In this document: piece after piece, positions 41,101 to 56,100 of the stretch
Layout: each line of letters starts with the position of its first letter
How positions within the stretch are numbered: position 1 is the first letter of the stretch
Assembly (NCBI GenBank): GCA_013400155.1
Contig: VXBM01000042.1
Coordinates: 1,129,282 to 1,193,281, forward strand
DNA length: 64,000 bases
Direction of reading: 5' to 3'
Source: Helopsaltes ochotensis
Lineage: Eukaryota; Chordata; Aves; Passeriformes; Locustellidae
The notes under the pieces: model-generated
The model's database searches: none
Seen by the model: only the letters and a program-made list of their open reading frames with translations
Told to the model about the DNA's origin: nothing
Position numbers and translations under genes: made by a program

Positions 41101-44100
41101 TGAAGTAACATTAATTAGATCCAGGAAAAGAGGAAAGGCCCAGTGAGCAGGAGTGTGCAGGGACTGGTGGTTCTGTATGGGAAGGAAGGACAGGGGACAA
41201 GAGGGGAGAAAGGAGCATTTCCAGAACCCGAGCTGAACTGATAAGTAATGAAGGAGATAAGATCTACCTTACATCTTCAGAATATTTGAAAAAGTTTAGA
41301 TTAATGAGAGTCAAACACTAGACAAAAGTGGCCTTAATATCCCAGGACATCATTCTAAACTAAGGCCTCAAGGGGAAATTAAAATAGAAGTCACTTACTG
41401 AATGAAGGATATATGCCTTCTAATGAAACCATTTTTCCTACAGAATTTCATAATGGGATTTCAGGTACTGTATGCATTTGTGAAAATCCAGGTTTACCTT
41501 TACATATGGAATCCTACATGAAGTATGGAAGAATTTAATGCAACATAAAATTTCCATAATAATGGGAATAACCAAATAAAAATCAGTTTTTGGAGATGAC
41601 CTGAATGAGTTTGTCAGAAACACCAAACTATTTTAGATGAAAGCTGACTTTTTAACTGTATTAAAGTGACAGAACTGAATTGTTTCTCAATATCTAGTTC
41701 AGGTGCTGGCAGCAGTGCTCCCAGGTTAATACAGATATTTCTCGTTGGAGTTAATTAATTTGGATTATATGTCATGGGACATAACTCTACAGCCACTGCC
41801 AGGGCTCAAGAGAGTGTCAGAGATAGAATGAATACCTTTAAATAGTTCTGCAGTACAGTGAACACGTATGAATGATTGCTCACTCTCAACCATTCAATCC
41901 TCAAAGCTGCTTCCCTGGGCAAAAAGAATAAACCAGTGGGATTGTATAATGAAGACACTAAACCACAGATGAGGTGCTAGAGTCAGTCTGTTCAAGATAT
42001 GAGATGCAGACAGGTTCTGTCTATGGCTGACCTCTTGGGAAAACAAAACCTTCAGTTAGTTTATTCTCTGCCTGTAGACTGTTACATGTGCCAGATGAGG
42101 AGGATGTTGTACTTCTGCACAGTAACAATCAGCTGAAGTTTTGACTTGAAATCTATTACATAAGCAAACAATATTTAAGCACTCATGCTGTGAGGATGGG
42201 ATCCCACTCCCATGGATCAGAGTTGCTGAAGCCCCATTCCTTGCTTGTCTTTTCAGATACACTCACAGTAAAACTTAGCATATATTCCAGATGGAAAGAT
42301 CCCACCTCTCCTTCCCCTAAGGTGAATTCTGCTCAGGTTTCTGGTCCAGCCTCATCTCTGAATGACAGCATAGTTCTGCTCTCTCTCCTTGTCCTTCTTC
42401 CTTATACCAGTGACAATTGTGAAGCCTTCCAACACCCATTCAAGGGACAGGGTGAAAAAGTGGCTAATCACATGAGCAAGCCTATCTGGAGTTAATCTGA
42501 TGCACAAGGTCATCTTGCTCTTGATCATTATTAGGCAGGGACCCTTGGAGTCAAATTCAAATTGAAATTAAAACAGAGTAGAAGGAGGACTATAAATAAA
42601 TCAACAGCTAACAAGTATCTCATTGAAGCATATTAAAGGGCTTTGTATATTTAATCTGCACACAGTGTGCTGTGTCTGGTGGTGATTGATGCTTTTTCAT
42701 CTTTTTTTGCAGCTTTTATGAGAGCTGGTGGTAATCTCCTGAGAAACAATATGATTTGTAATAAAAAGATTACCTGTATTAAATAAAAATAATATATACA
42801 TAGGAAATGCTGTTAGCGCGACAAATCTGGTTAAAGATATTACCACCACGAAAAAATGTGATTTTTTCCCTGGCTGTCTAATTCATTTTAGGGAAAAGTA
42901 ATATCTTTAAAACTTAAGCCTGTATTATTTATAAAGGAAGCAATAACTGATTTTCCCATTTCCTATATTAATAAATTTATTTGCATATATTTATATCAGA
43001 ATTAATGAGTTTTCTCTCTCTACAAATGCAAGAACTGCACTGAAAGGGAAAAAGAGAATCAAGAATTGCTTTATGCTTTTAGATTGCATGACAATGAACT
43101 CTTATGACTTTTCTACAGCTAGATACAGCAGGTCTCTGTTTTCTTTCCTTTCAGTAGAGGCCTTACTGTCATCAAAAATACTAGAAAATATGCTTTTTAA
43201 AACTACAGTCCAGCAGGGTATATACAGAGCAAGTAAAAATACAGCCAAAATGATCTCTAGAGAGAAATCAGAACTTCACTAATTGGTAACACAAAGCATC
43301 ACCTTGGTGGTGCTCTAGCACCAAAGACCTCAGTGTTTTTAAGAGTTGCTTATTTCAGTGCAAAGACCTACAACATGTCCAGAGACACTGAGAAGTTGTT
43401 ACCTGCTCATAGTGCTTAAATGACTGCTCAAGAGTCACTAACACCATGAAGAGTAAAGACCCTGCTCTCTGTAAGCACTTTTGAGAGGGAAATGTCCGGA
43501 AAAGTCAACCTGATAGCTGAAATGCAGGAGTGGGATAAGACTAAAAGGAGATAAAAAAGCTGAGTTGATCAGAAGCAAATTTCAATATTGAGGGCAGGAA
43601 GGCCTAGAATGCCTTTCCAATAAAGACACTAAACACGGAAATCTTTACTGCTCTTTTGTGGTGCTGAAACCAATTCTTGGAAAGAATCCCAGGAGGTACT
43701 TGACCAAGGTAAAGTGGAAGGTACCAACCAATACCTGCTTGGTAAGTCAGTTTTCCCCCCATTCCAGTACAATATGCACAGCATATACAAAGTTTTATCC
43801 AGAGTCAGATTTCAATACACTTAAAAAAAAGTGAAATAAGGTTTCTCCTGTACAGTCCCATAACTGAAGGCAATGCTTCCTCACTGCCACCTTCTGTGGT
43901 CAGGTGCAAATCAACTGTTTGACTTGAGAGACAAGATGTTATGCCAACATCAATTTTTCTAAGAGAGTGCGCCCAAGTGTTGCCTGTCCTTGTCATGTGT
44001 TCAGACTGTCCATTTGCAGATATAAATGTAGCTTTTTCACTTTTTAAGACACTGAGAAGCTTTCACAGCTCCAAAAGGCAGCAGCACAAGAGCTAGAGTG

Positions 44101-47100
44101 TGGGGGTTCTCTTTTTGCAACCTGACAATGACTCGATCATACAGTTCTCACATCTGCTGTTTTCTTAACAGCATCTCACAGCTAGCAATTCCTAAGCTAC
44201 CACAGGACCAGTCACCTGGGGGAAATAACAACTGAGCTCAGCTGAACATGCACCAACATAAAAGCAAAAGAATAAGAACAGAAGGAGTTCAAAAGTTTCT
44301 TTTAGTGGATCCACACCAGAAAAATTTTTGTGTGTTTCAGAGCTCAGTAGCCTTTGAAGATAACTATCCTCAAAAAACTGCTGGCTACCTGCTACTCACA
44401 CAAACACAGCCACAGAGCATTCACTCAGACTGCAAACTCATTATGCATGAAAAGTGTGCCAGGGAGATCCAGCAGCCTTTGTTGTTTACAACAAGAAATA
44501 ACTGCTCCACAGTCATTCATGACTGCAGCTAACATATGGCTCACAGAATGTGATGGCAACCATTGCCTCAGGTGGTTCACTAACCCATCAGCTACTGCTG
44601 GTAACAGCCGATATCATAGGGCTTATTACTTAATTAACACAGCACTTTATTTGTATTACTTCACTGAAAAAAAACCCCAAATCACAACAGCAAAGCACTT
44701 GGAAAGCTGCAGGAGACATGGCCATCCCTCACTATGTACACAGCAGTCTCCAAGTGTGAAATATTCTGGCCAAGCTATCTTCCTGTGTTTCTCCCAACGA
44801 TAGGTAGATTTCAGCAAGATACTCCTTAAAAAAATACCTTGGAGGATTGGTCCTCCTGGTCGACCAGGAGGACCAATTGTTGCTTTAACACAACACATTA
44901 CAGAAAAGAGGGTAACAACTCTCTGCTACAGTCCAAGTGTATTGCTTGAGCATTACCAAGTGCCTGCTGAAAAGGGCAATCAGGCAATTTGGTGCCCCTG
45001 TATGCTGGGCAGATGGAAAAGGTACTCACAACATTCAATTTCCATAAATTTAATTCCATGGTGAGAGCCAGCTTGGCACTGTATAAACAGTAACAAGTTC
45101 AGAGCAGGATTACACAAAGTATTCCTTCTGGAGCATTGGATGTAATCTCATTCCATTTCTTCAGGAAGTTGATCCCATGGTCCATATCATTTCACACCTA
45201 CCAGAACCCATATGTCCTCACCTGGCCCAGGAATGCTCTTTATGCCACCACAGCAAGCTCCAAGTACTTGCCAGTAGCCCCATGACTGTACTTGGGCTGA
45301 GAACACCTGTCATCTTAAAGAATATCATACCAAGATTCATCTGCCCCAAAGTCAAAAGCTTATGGTCAGACAGGCAATAAAACATTATCTATTTGTTTAA
45401 ATGCCTCAGCTCTCACAAAGTTAAATCATCCTTCTCCCTCACATCAATTATGATCCCTTTAAGCTGTTTTCACTGAATTCAATATTCATGGCATAAATGT
45501 TGTCCCAAGTAAACCCCAAGTCTATTTTATATAGAGCATATAAAATGTCAGAAAATCTAATCCCCCTTCATTACACAGCCACAGTAATGTACTACATGGT
45601 TCATGACAAGGTGTAGGAGGGAAGTTATCTTGCCTTCTTACCTGCAGAGAACAGAAGGTCTGGGTAAATGGCTCCATTCGGACCAGGTAAGATGCCACTA
45701 TAATTGCTGATGAGTAATGAGTACAGTAATGGCACTGGGCTGACAGATCTCCTGGAAATTGCACACAAATCACATTCCAGTACAAAATACCACCATTTCA
45801 AGCCCACAGCATCCAGTTATCACAATGCAACTAAATAGGGAACAGGTATTTTCAGCATATGTGTTCAAAGATCTGTGAGCTATAGCACACCTTGCACTGA
45901 ATATGTGCATTTGAATGTGCACAGTTACTACTGAACTATGTTCATTTTTTGCCTTCCACATTTCATTTTCTGAAGAATAAAGCCTTTAACTTTCCAGACC
46001 ATCCCTTTCTCTAGCAGTGCCAAAAAAGTCTTGGTCTTAAGAGATCAACAGCCTCAACATTCTGCTTCCTTTTCTTAAGATAGCTGTTAACCTGCATGCA
46101 GCAGTCTTCTACATGTAGCTTAGCTAACAAATAAGACCAACATGAGCACCTTTGCTAACAGCCCAGTCTTTTGCAGGGAACATTGCTTTTTGCTGTAGCT
46201 TTTTTTCCTGTCCAAGGGAGGAAAACAGAATGCACCAGTACAAGGCACATAAGGCAGTACTTGCAGGAGACATTTCTCTTTGAATTGTCAGTCAGTAGTG
46301 AGAGAGGCTCTCTTTGGCATGGTGTTTCCCTTAGCCACATCTCTGCAACGTTTTTGGGTGTTCTGAGGGGACTCAAGCCTCTGTTGTCTATTAGCCTCCT
46401 AAAACACTCACCCTCACTTTTTTCCACTTCACTGAAGCGCTGGATGAATTTGTGTTTCCTCTCCACAGTCTGTGCTCCCATGGGCTTTGAGAGGTCTCGA
46501 AATGTATGAGGATTAGTGAGGTTTAGAGTCTGAAAAGAAAGCCAGCAGAGATGGAGATTTTAAAATTTTACACATCATAACTATCCCAGTGACACTCGGA
46601 GGTGGTAAGGCCGTGTTGGAAGTTTCACTCATACAAGAAGATCACAGGTTTAGCCTTCTCTGGAACTTCACAAATAAAGGACCTGGCAGGTTTCAAATTG
46701 CTCTCAAGGCTTTTCTGTCCAAAACTCTTTCTCTGTGTTCACAGAAACCTGTCCATCCCTATCTGCTGAGCTGATGCAGTCCTGATACATCCTAGGTCTG
46801 TATTAAACAGATGTTAATTCACAGAACATAATCCTCAGTATGCTAACTCAGTATGAAGATAAAGCTAATCTATACCTGAAGATAAAGTTAATCTCTTGAA
46901 ATTGGTACAGTTCAAACTAACCACTTCAAATTTTAAACCCTTGGTCTAGACCCCTCTGGTTCAATGGTATCATTCACCAATCCTTTGTGCAGTTGCTACC
47001 ATAGAAAGTACGGAATTCTGCAGCCAGCACTGACCTCAGAGTGGTAGTCAGCAAGGACCCATGGAAATACAGGATACTGCATGTAATCATTGTAGCTGCG

Positions 47101-50100
47101 ACCAGCCAGAGTGTTCAGGTACATCAGGTAATCAAAGTTGCTGATCTCCCTCTTCTGCAGGGAAAGGAAACAAGCATTAAAATCTCCAGACTCTGCCCCT
47201 AAAATCTATGCAAAGACACCTTCACAGGCCTGTGGTTCCCAGGTCCACCAGGACAAGAATGATATAAATAGTGAAATCAATCATCCTTTGCCATTCAGAT
47301 GAACAAAATACCTCTTACACAACAATCCATTCAACATAACCTATCTTTATTCTGTCTCTTCACACAGGCCATTTGCATTTGTCTATAATCACGCAGTGCT
47401 TTTATGCTGTATTCGCATAACAGAGCACTTTTTCTTGATTTAAAAGTGGGCCAAATGCATGCACTCTGGATATTGGAAAACCCTGGACAACTGCCTGTAC
47501 AGAAGAGGCTGCACAAAGTGCTACATATAAGCAAAAAGGATTTCTTCATTTTTCCTGAGTCACCAAGGTCACAGCTACAGAAAAGTAAACACATCTCCCA
47601 TCTCAGCAAAACATCCATGCATTGATTTAGATGTATAGATGATCTGTGAACAGGCATTCAAGACAGGTGGCTGTCTTTGGTCTCAATTTAAAAATGTGTG
47701 CAAAATCACACTTAATCTGCTGGACAGTAGCACCATATGTTTCTTAGCAGGAGGAGTAAAAATTCTGTAATAACCAGATGTAAGTACTGTGCTCCTCTTG
47801 CCAACAACCTCACCTCCAGCAGTGAGAGAACAGCTTACGCCTTGAGGTACAGATGTACACACACACACATCTGTGTGCAGACATATCTATGTGATGATAT
47901 TCTTTGTTTAATCATGTGCAGCCAAGATTTAGCTTACCTGCCACTTCTGGAGCATTGTCTTTTCCCCTCCTGAGTACTTCCTGTATGGAACAAACATTTG
48001 ATTGAAACAGCCTACTTCAGAACAATAAGAGTAAGTCAACACATTAACATCTGTGCTCCCTGCGCTCCCTGCTCTCATCCCAGAGAAATGAGAGAACACC
48101 AGCACTAGAAGGCTGAAGTTCCACCATTGACCAAAAAATTTCAAAATCAGTGTCATTGATTAGGTTAGTGCTGTTCTGAGTTAAACTACACTGCTCAGTC
48201 TGTACTCCCAGTCTCATGCCATTGTAGAGCTATAGAGTGCTAATGACAGGTACCACTAAGCCTGTCTGCTTCTATTGTGAAGCCTTATTCTCAAAAACTC
48301 ATGCTTTTCTGAAGTATTCAGAAAATGCTGGCTTAGAATCAAAAGTCTCTCAGTCTCCATATCAAAGATTGTTGTTACACAAAGCACTTTGAAACGAACA
48401 TAGTTCTTAAAGAGTGGATTGTCATTTTAATATTTTTAAAAGAAATAAACATGTCTTTTCTGCTTTTTTTTTGTTTTCAAATGCAACTTGTTATTAAAAC
48501 TTCAAATAAAAAACACAGATCAACTAAAAGCAGGAGAATTCACTTGAGAATAAGAAAGAGTCAGAGGTTCTGAGGAAAGGAAAGTTGCATTTCAACTGCA
48601 CTGAACCAGAACGTATGTCAGTGTTTGAAGGCTATGGACTTGCTCTTGTCAATATCTAGAGACCAAACTGAGACAAGTGACAGCTGGATTATTGTGGTTT
48701 AACCCCAGCTGCTAAATGAGCCCAATGCAGTCACTTATACACTCTCCCTGCATAGGGATGAAGGAATTGCAGATGGAAAAGTGAGAAAACTTGTGGGGTA
48801 AGATAGTTTAACAGATAAAGCATAGGATCTGCATGCAAGCAAAACAAAAATTTAAGTTCATTCACTACTTCCTGTTGGTAGGCCAGTATTGAGCCATCTC
48901 CATGGCTCCACCACTTGTAACCATGACTTATGAAAACAAACATCATCACTTGGAATGTCCCAGCCTCTTATTCCCCCAGGTTTATATGCTGAGTATGGTA
49001 TAGTTTGCTGTGGAACACACTTCTGGCCAGTGGGGATCAGTTGTCCTGGCTGTGTTCCCTCACAACTTTTTATGCACCCCAAGCCTTCTCATGGTCCTGG
49101 TGGGGCAGTTTGAGGGATAGAAAAGGCCTTGACCCTGTGTAAGTACTGCTCAGCAATAACTAAAACATCTCTGAATTATCAACACTACTTCCAGCATAAA
49201 GCCAAATGCAATGTTCTTATACAATGAGGAAAATTTACTTTACCCCAGCCAAAACCTGTACATAGACTGAAGAAACTTTTTATCTGCCAAAGTAATCAGG
49301 CTTACTGATGTGATACAATACTGATGGTAAGAGAGGCTGTTCCCTTTAAGAGCAAAATAAATCCTCAGAGTCAGGACATTTCAGTTCATGAACTATAAGG
49401 AAATCAGTTCAGCATAGACTATAAAACTACTGCAGGAATAACTAGCTGCTATTTTTCACTCCTGTGCTTCGTATTGGATCACACTAGAAATCCACAAAGT
49501 AAGGCTTAAAGTAGCTTCAAAGATCTAAATAAAACACCAGAATACTGTATGATCATTACCATTTTATTGAATTTGCAGTAGTAAGTTCTTTTCAACCACC
49601 TCTCATGTTTATGAATAATTGTTTTACTGCCTATTCAATCCTGGACCAGTTAATAGTGTACATAAAGGAAAAACACTACAGTTTACACATTATTTTATTC
49701 CTTGCTTAGGACTCTCTTCAGAGAAAAGTGTATATTTGAGAGAAGGATTTTGAATGCATAAACATGAAAGCAAGGATGAATTCTAGCACATGGCCTGTAA
49801 TTCCTAAGCTTTGCTTAGGTCTCCTGCTAAGCATATGAAACCTAATAATGATAGGTTATGTTTCTGGAAACCAATACACAGAAAGGTGTAGAGTTCATGT
49901 CCAGTACAGAAAAATATGATCTTCACTCTTTGTCAAAAAAAAAAAAAACCCAAACTAGATTATACAATTTACGCAGTGAAAAATCAGAAGAAATCCTATT
50001 GACAAGAGTAGCTGTGTTGCACCCTCAGTTTGAGCAAAACATGGCTCATGAATCTGGGAACTTCAAAGTACAAAAGCGGTATCATGAACACTTATCCTTT

Positions 50101-53100
50101 AAAATTACGTCCTCTCACATTCTATGTACATTTCACAGAGCTTTGTCCCAGTGGCCTTTGTAAGGCCTCCAAGACACATTTGGAACTCAGAGAGGGTATC
50201 TTAAAGGGATGTAACAGGATCAGGATTCCTGGCATTATTTGAAGTGTGGTTGGATTAGGCTGTCTGTTACAGAGCTATCAAGTTAGGGTTCTTCCCTTTC
50301 CACACGGGCATGTTTGCTCACTAAAACTATCTGGGTTTATTTTGGATTTCTGGCTGAGTTAGGAAGCAGGGGAGAGCATTATAAAATGCTTCACACAGGA
50401 CTAAACCAGGCCAGTCTTGTGTGGATGTTATGCAAATATACGTATGTTGACTTGTGGATGCCATGACACCCTATGGAAACACTCGCTCTACTTGTCACGA
50501 GCCCTGAGCAGCTAATAAGATCACACAAGGGTCAAAATAATTCTCTCTGCTGACTTTGGGAGCCACTACATAACTCAAAGAAGTTGACAAGTTCACCATG
50601 TCATGAAAATAAGCAAGGCTAAATGTAGCCTCTGCCCTGTAAAAGCCATTCTTCTGGGTCTCAGAGGATGCTCCTTCTAATTCCCCAGAGATCTGAAATT
50701 CTCCATTCTCCTCTGTTGACTCAGGGTCTCCAAACAAGAATTGCATTACAGGCAGCTCAAGCCTATTCCTACCTTCTCCTTGATAATCAATTAGCATTTT
50801 TCCAGCCAACACCTCTCCAGACAGCACAGCAAAAGCTCAGTGTAGATGGAGGTCAGCAATCCAACTGCAGTAAGTGCATTTAAAAATAAATAAATAATCA
50901 AAGGCTGGTTTGTAAAATAAACTGAAGTGCTTTATAAATATAAATAACGGAAGTTCCAGAGGGAGTGAAGTTATATGAACTCAAGAGAAGTACCTACAGA
51001 TCTATCTATATGTTAACTTACAAGGTATTTGTAGGGCACTAGCCATGGCAGAACGTAAACACGATGTGTACTAATGATGATCCACCTTTGGCTACTCTAT
51101 ACGTATGTGATTTATTAATCCCTCTTCCATTAACATCAGACTATGATCTCACCCTTGTGATAGCCAGTGTGCCATTTGCTAGAGACAGGTGGACCTCAAC
51201 CCATTTGGAGATTCATTGCAGATGAGATAATCTCAATGCATAAGAGTTTGCCCTCACTAAAATTAATACTAAAATGCCAATAAACTTAATAGATTCTTAG
51301 ATTTCACAAAACTGCTTTAATGTTTTTTTCCTTCTATCCTCCAGCCTACAGTCTAGAAGACTGTGCCAAGGCTCTCCTAAACCAACTCTTCTTTAAGAAT
51401 CTTTGCAATTACCAAAGATATTGTAAGGAAAATCTCCTTTTTAGTAAGCCAAAATTTATGTCCAAGTCATACTAGTAACAGAGGAAAGAAGAATTCAAAA
51501 GAAATATCAGCTTTCCCTTGTGAAACAATCAATTCACTCTCAAACTTAGAAAAGTTTTAGGTTAGATTACTTTATTCTAAAGGTACAGCATCTTCCTTGT
51601 TTGACTGTACCAGTCCACCTTCCAGTTATGGCTAATGTGTGCTAAAGAATTGAGATGTAATTCAAAATAAAAAATAAATGCCATATTCAAGTAGGGTTCC
51701 TTGAAGCAGGGTGTCTTGAAGGGGCTTGGGGGTGGAAAAAGGAATCTCCCTCATTTATGGAACACTGCTTGCACCTTGTGCATTCACAGTGCTTAAACCA
51801 AAGGGATAACATTTCCACTGCAGAGGTGCTGCACTCAGGCATACTTCAGGTCATGATGAAACACATCAAGTAAAGCCAGTTAATTTGTTTAGGTGAGCAG
51901 AATGCAATCTCCAACCCTGGATTCACACAAGTACATTAACATTATCAGCTTCTTTATGCAAATAATATATTGGACCTATTATCAGCAGGAGAGGTGTCAA
52001 TGTTGTATCTCCTGTGAATAGTACTCTAAACAATTCACTCAGCTTCTTCTCTTCCAGAGTAGGATTTATTTCAGATATTATTTTGAAATTATTGCAATCA
52101 GTTACTAAAAGCTTGAGCTTGGTAACCCCAGTCATAGGGACAAATTTCAATAAATTTACATGTTCCAGAGGGAAATCATTATAGCAAGTGCACTTTTGAA
52201 GGGTCACTGATAAATATTGCAGATAGATACATATGCACAGATAAACTGCATCTTATATACACTCTGCTGCACCATTGAATGAGCCTTCCCTCCTGCGTCC
52301 ACATCTATGCCATTTGGCACGTGCTAAGGATAGTACCACAAACATTGTGAGTTTTAACACACACAGAACAAGTATCTTTCACTCTGCTACAGCCAAGTGA
52401 CTAAAATGGACAGTTAAGGCAGTGTTAGAAGCTAACATCATCTTATGAGCTCCAGATGCTTCTTCTTTTGGCATAATTTGAAATGGAACATTTGTAGGCA
52501 CTTCATGCCATTCAGTTCTTTTCCTTCCAGCTCGATCTTGCATTCTGGAACCAACCATTATGCTAATAATCTCCAAGGGTGTAGCACTCCTGTTGCTTAG
52601 TAACAGTAACTTAAGTCTCATAAGCTGCAGAAGGAGCACTGAATAGCAGGACCCTGGAGTTGGGGAAGCCCTTTTGCCACTCCTCATTGGCACCAAGATT
52701 CCTGAAGAGCTGCCATTTTCCATCAAGGAAGTACGATTCAGAATTCACAGGACTGTGGAGAGGAAACTGTCCTGTGCTTTGTGCTCATGGGTTTATTTAC
52801 AGACTGAAAGATTAATTCATTACTTAAAGAAGAGCAACAGAGGACAACTGCCCAGTAACTGACTGTGAATGCTCAGCCCATACCACTGAGAAAATCCGAG
52901 CAGCTTGTGACATCTGCACCTCGCCTTCTAGGCCTTCCGAGCTACTTGGCTGGTAAGATCATGTAGAATTGTTAAAATGAAACTATGAACTATGTTTTTG
53001 CTTATTCTTGGTGGGCCTTGATTTTGCAAGTGACTTGCACTGTGTGATAATACTGTGGCCCTGAAGTCATCTGGAAAAGTAAGGATATTAAGAAAGGAAA

Positions 53101-56100
53101 ATTTTCTCAAACTATTTACTCATGGTGGAATTTAGTCTAAACCTGCCTGTTAGCAAGAGACTGCTTTTAAGACAGTCAATGAATTAATCTCTTCTACAAC
53201 AGATCATATGCAACAAGAAATGGCAACAGGCCTGTAAGCAAGGAACTGAAACTGCTTGGCTCCATGCAAAATCATTTGCTGTACAAATGCTGTTTTTAAA
53301 CTCTGCATGCAAGTATTTCACTATAGATGATGGTATCACCTATTCCATGGGTGAATTAGCACACATCACCTCACAGCCTTCCTGCCATGAGAGAGGTGCA
53401 GGCAGTGCAGAGCTCTGCTGGGCTTGCCAGGCCCGCTCTGCAGCATGCAGAATTCCAAGAGGAAAGAAAGAGGAAATTTCTCACAGAGTAGTTCAAGATG
53501 GACTCAGGATGGTTCTGTGCAGTTTTTGGTGCAGTGAACTAGCAAGGACCAACCCTAGAAGAAAATAATAGGTAGAACCATGGAGAAGGAGGCCCTGAAG
53601 CACCAAGCAGTGCTACAGGCAGAAGGCCAGTTCTGCTCCCGCCTCGGCTGGGAAAGGAAAAAGAAATTTTCAGGGTCGAAATATGCAATCTTTTAGAACC
53701 AGATCTTCTTATTAGGGCAGGCTTAAGATACAATGGGTCATTGACAGACATGTTCTATTCATTTCTGTATCAGATCAACCTCTAAACTCTGGGCCTGTTA
53801 AGCACTCCTACTGCTGTGGGCTTTCAAAATCCCATCCAGGCCAAAGAGTCTAACAAGCATGGAAAAGGAAAGAGCTTTTAGTCAAGATCCATTTCAGCCC
53901 TTATCACAGAAATACACCACTCTCCACCCCAGGAAGAGGCTTGCCAACAACTCAGAGGGTGAATCTGGCAGTGGGGTGCAGGTTTAGACAGAGAAAACAG
54001 GTGGAAAGTCTCATCATCGTTTCTTACGTGGCAGGGCAGCACATGTACCTCTCCCTCTGCCATTCCAGAGCGTAAGATTGAACAGGCATAATTAACATTT
54101 AAGCAAGGAGGACTCTGGTGATTCCTGAATTTTTTATATCAGTGGCTACAAAACTGGGGCCCTCTTACACAAAGCCAAAGACAATGAGACATGGCTAAGT
54201 AAAGCTCCATTATCTCCAGCTGCAGCCCTGTAAAACACTGATAATTAGTTTACAAGCATGGAGAGGCAGGAGAGCTATTCATCGCCTTCAAGTTGTCAAG
54301 CACACTGAAGTATTTCTCCAGTCCTCTGGTACTAATCCCTATTTTTGCAACTGCAAATCGTATTTTTCTAAATTTGAAATGTGGCTCCAACTTTTGACCC
54401 AAACTAAATAGCACTTAGAGTGAGCACTCCCTAGGGACTTGATCAGTGTGGCTGAGAGGTTCACAGCTGGATTTAAAAACATCTGACTAAAGAATATGTG
54501 AAGAAACTCTTTGGAGTCTGGACATTATGCCGTGCATCATACAAAGAGCTCTGTCTTGAGGAAAAATCACACTGATACGGTTTTTTTTTTTTTTGACTTC
54601 TTAAAAACCTGAAAGGTCCAGGTACAAACTTTGTAACACCTTGGAAAGGGTTATTGACAGAGAAATATTCAAACCCAGCAGGCTGAACTGCAGCATTGGT
54701 GCTGCCAAGCCTCCGGCACTCAACCTTGTACGCCAGGCTCCCTCTAGTGCTGCCAGGCTCGCACAGCGCAGAGGGACCCCGGCACTGGGAACCAGTTACC
54801 AGAACGGTGGCACAACTGAACGATTCTTTGCCTAGGTGGTATTTTTTAAAACAGGAAAATAAACTATTTTTGCTCAATGTTTCTCTCTTGGATTTTAAAT
54901 GAAAAGTAATATAAAAAAGTTACAGGAACTGAATACAATGTTTTCTGAGTTTTAAACATGTTTTTAAAAGCATTTTAAAAGAAATTATAGTTTTGAAATT
55001 AGGAAAAAAATTACATATTTTTCCTTGAGGCTCCCATTCATTTTTTACAGGCATACTTAGTTGAGAAGGTTCACTTATCAAAAAGCACTGAGTGTCTTGG
55101 TCAACTCACCCAACACAAAATTCAAACAAAGAAAAAGTTGGACCCAGACATCACCTGGTTCATTCCAATTACCGGAAGCAGAAAGTCTCTCTCCATTCTG
55201 CTAACACATAAGAAAGCTCCTCTATAGATCTTTTTCTGAAGCATGGTTGTCTGTGCACCAGAAAGGACTCAGTGTGTCCTGTACCAGCAGTAGGGCCCTG
55301 GCATTCCCCATACTGCTTCACTTTATCATCACAGAATTGCCAACAAGAATATTGCATAAAATCCTTAACATGAGTGAGCTGTTATTAGAACACCCTGCTG
55401 TTTTGATCTCCAGAACTTTCTACTCACTCTTGGGGAAATTATTTACAATAACAACAACAAAGGTGAAAAGCGTACTTATTTATACTGCGGGGTAATTTGC
55501 TTCAGTTACCAGTCAACATATGGATAGAACAGCACTGACATTGCTCCTTGGTAATGTGGTTCTGTAAATACTCATGAGAGACAGAAACATGGGAGTGACA
55601 CACACAAACATTTAACTGTGTTTAAATATTTTCATATAAAATAACAAAAACCCTATTTTGGAACAAACCCTCAGGGCAAGACTGAATCCATTGCACTGCT
55701 TCCAGTATTTTCTGAAGCATCTGCCTCATTACAGAGCTCTTGGGAGAGAGGGTGGTCGCTGGGTTAATGCTTTTGCATTATTTTGGGCTATGGCATGTAA
55801 TTGAAAAGAAGCTGAAATGCCTTAGTTGTAGCTTGAGCTTCCCTTTCATGTATTCACACATGATTAATGAGTAGCCAAAAAGCCTGAAGGGTTTGTAGTG
55901 AAGTCTTTCTAATAGGGACATGTATTGTCGACAAATCCATATTTTGTCCTAAACAATCGTTCATCAAAGCTGCAATGTGACTCTTCAAAATTAAATGCCA
56001 GAGCACCCAGACCTGAGATTACTCAACTGTAACTTGTGCTCCTCTCTAAACTCTCACTGGGAGGGACATTATCATCCATTTCCAGGGAATCAGCCTATTT

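Noticed and set aside
47849..47882. Short CA-rich run near the 43-nt exon
   Set aside because: Only a few units long; ordinary low-complexity sequence.
50495..50827. 110-codon minus-strand frame in the LRRC18-bearing intron, considered as a WDFY4 exon
   Set aside because: It resembles no part of WDFY4, and the exons at 60705-60767 and 47938-47980 join in phase without it.
55165..55223. Exon-like segment on minus with TGTGTTAGCAG acceptor and GTGATG donor, considered as the missing PH-like exon
   Set aside because: It has an in-frame stop and no similarity; the exon at 60705-60767 fits by sequence and phase.
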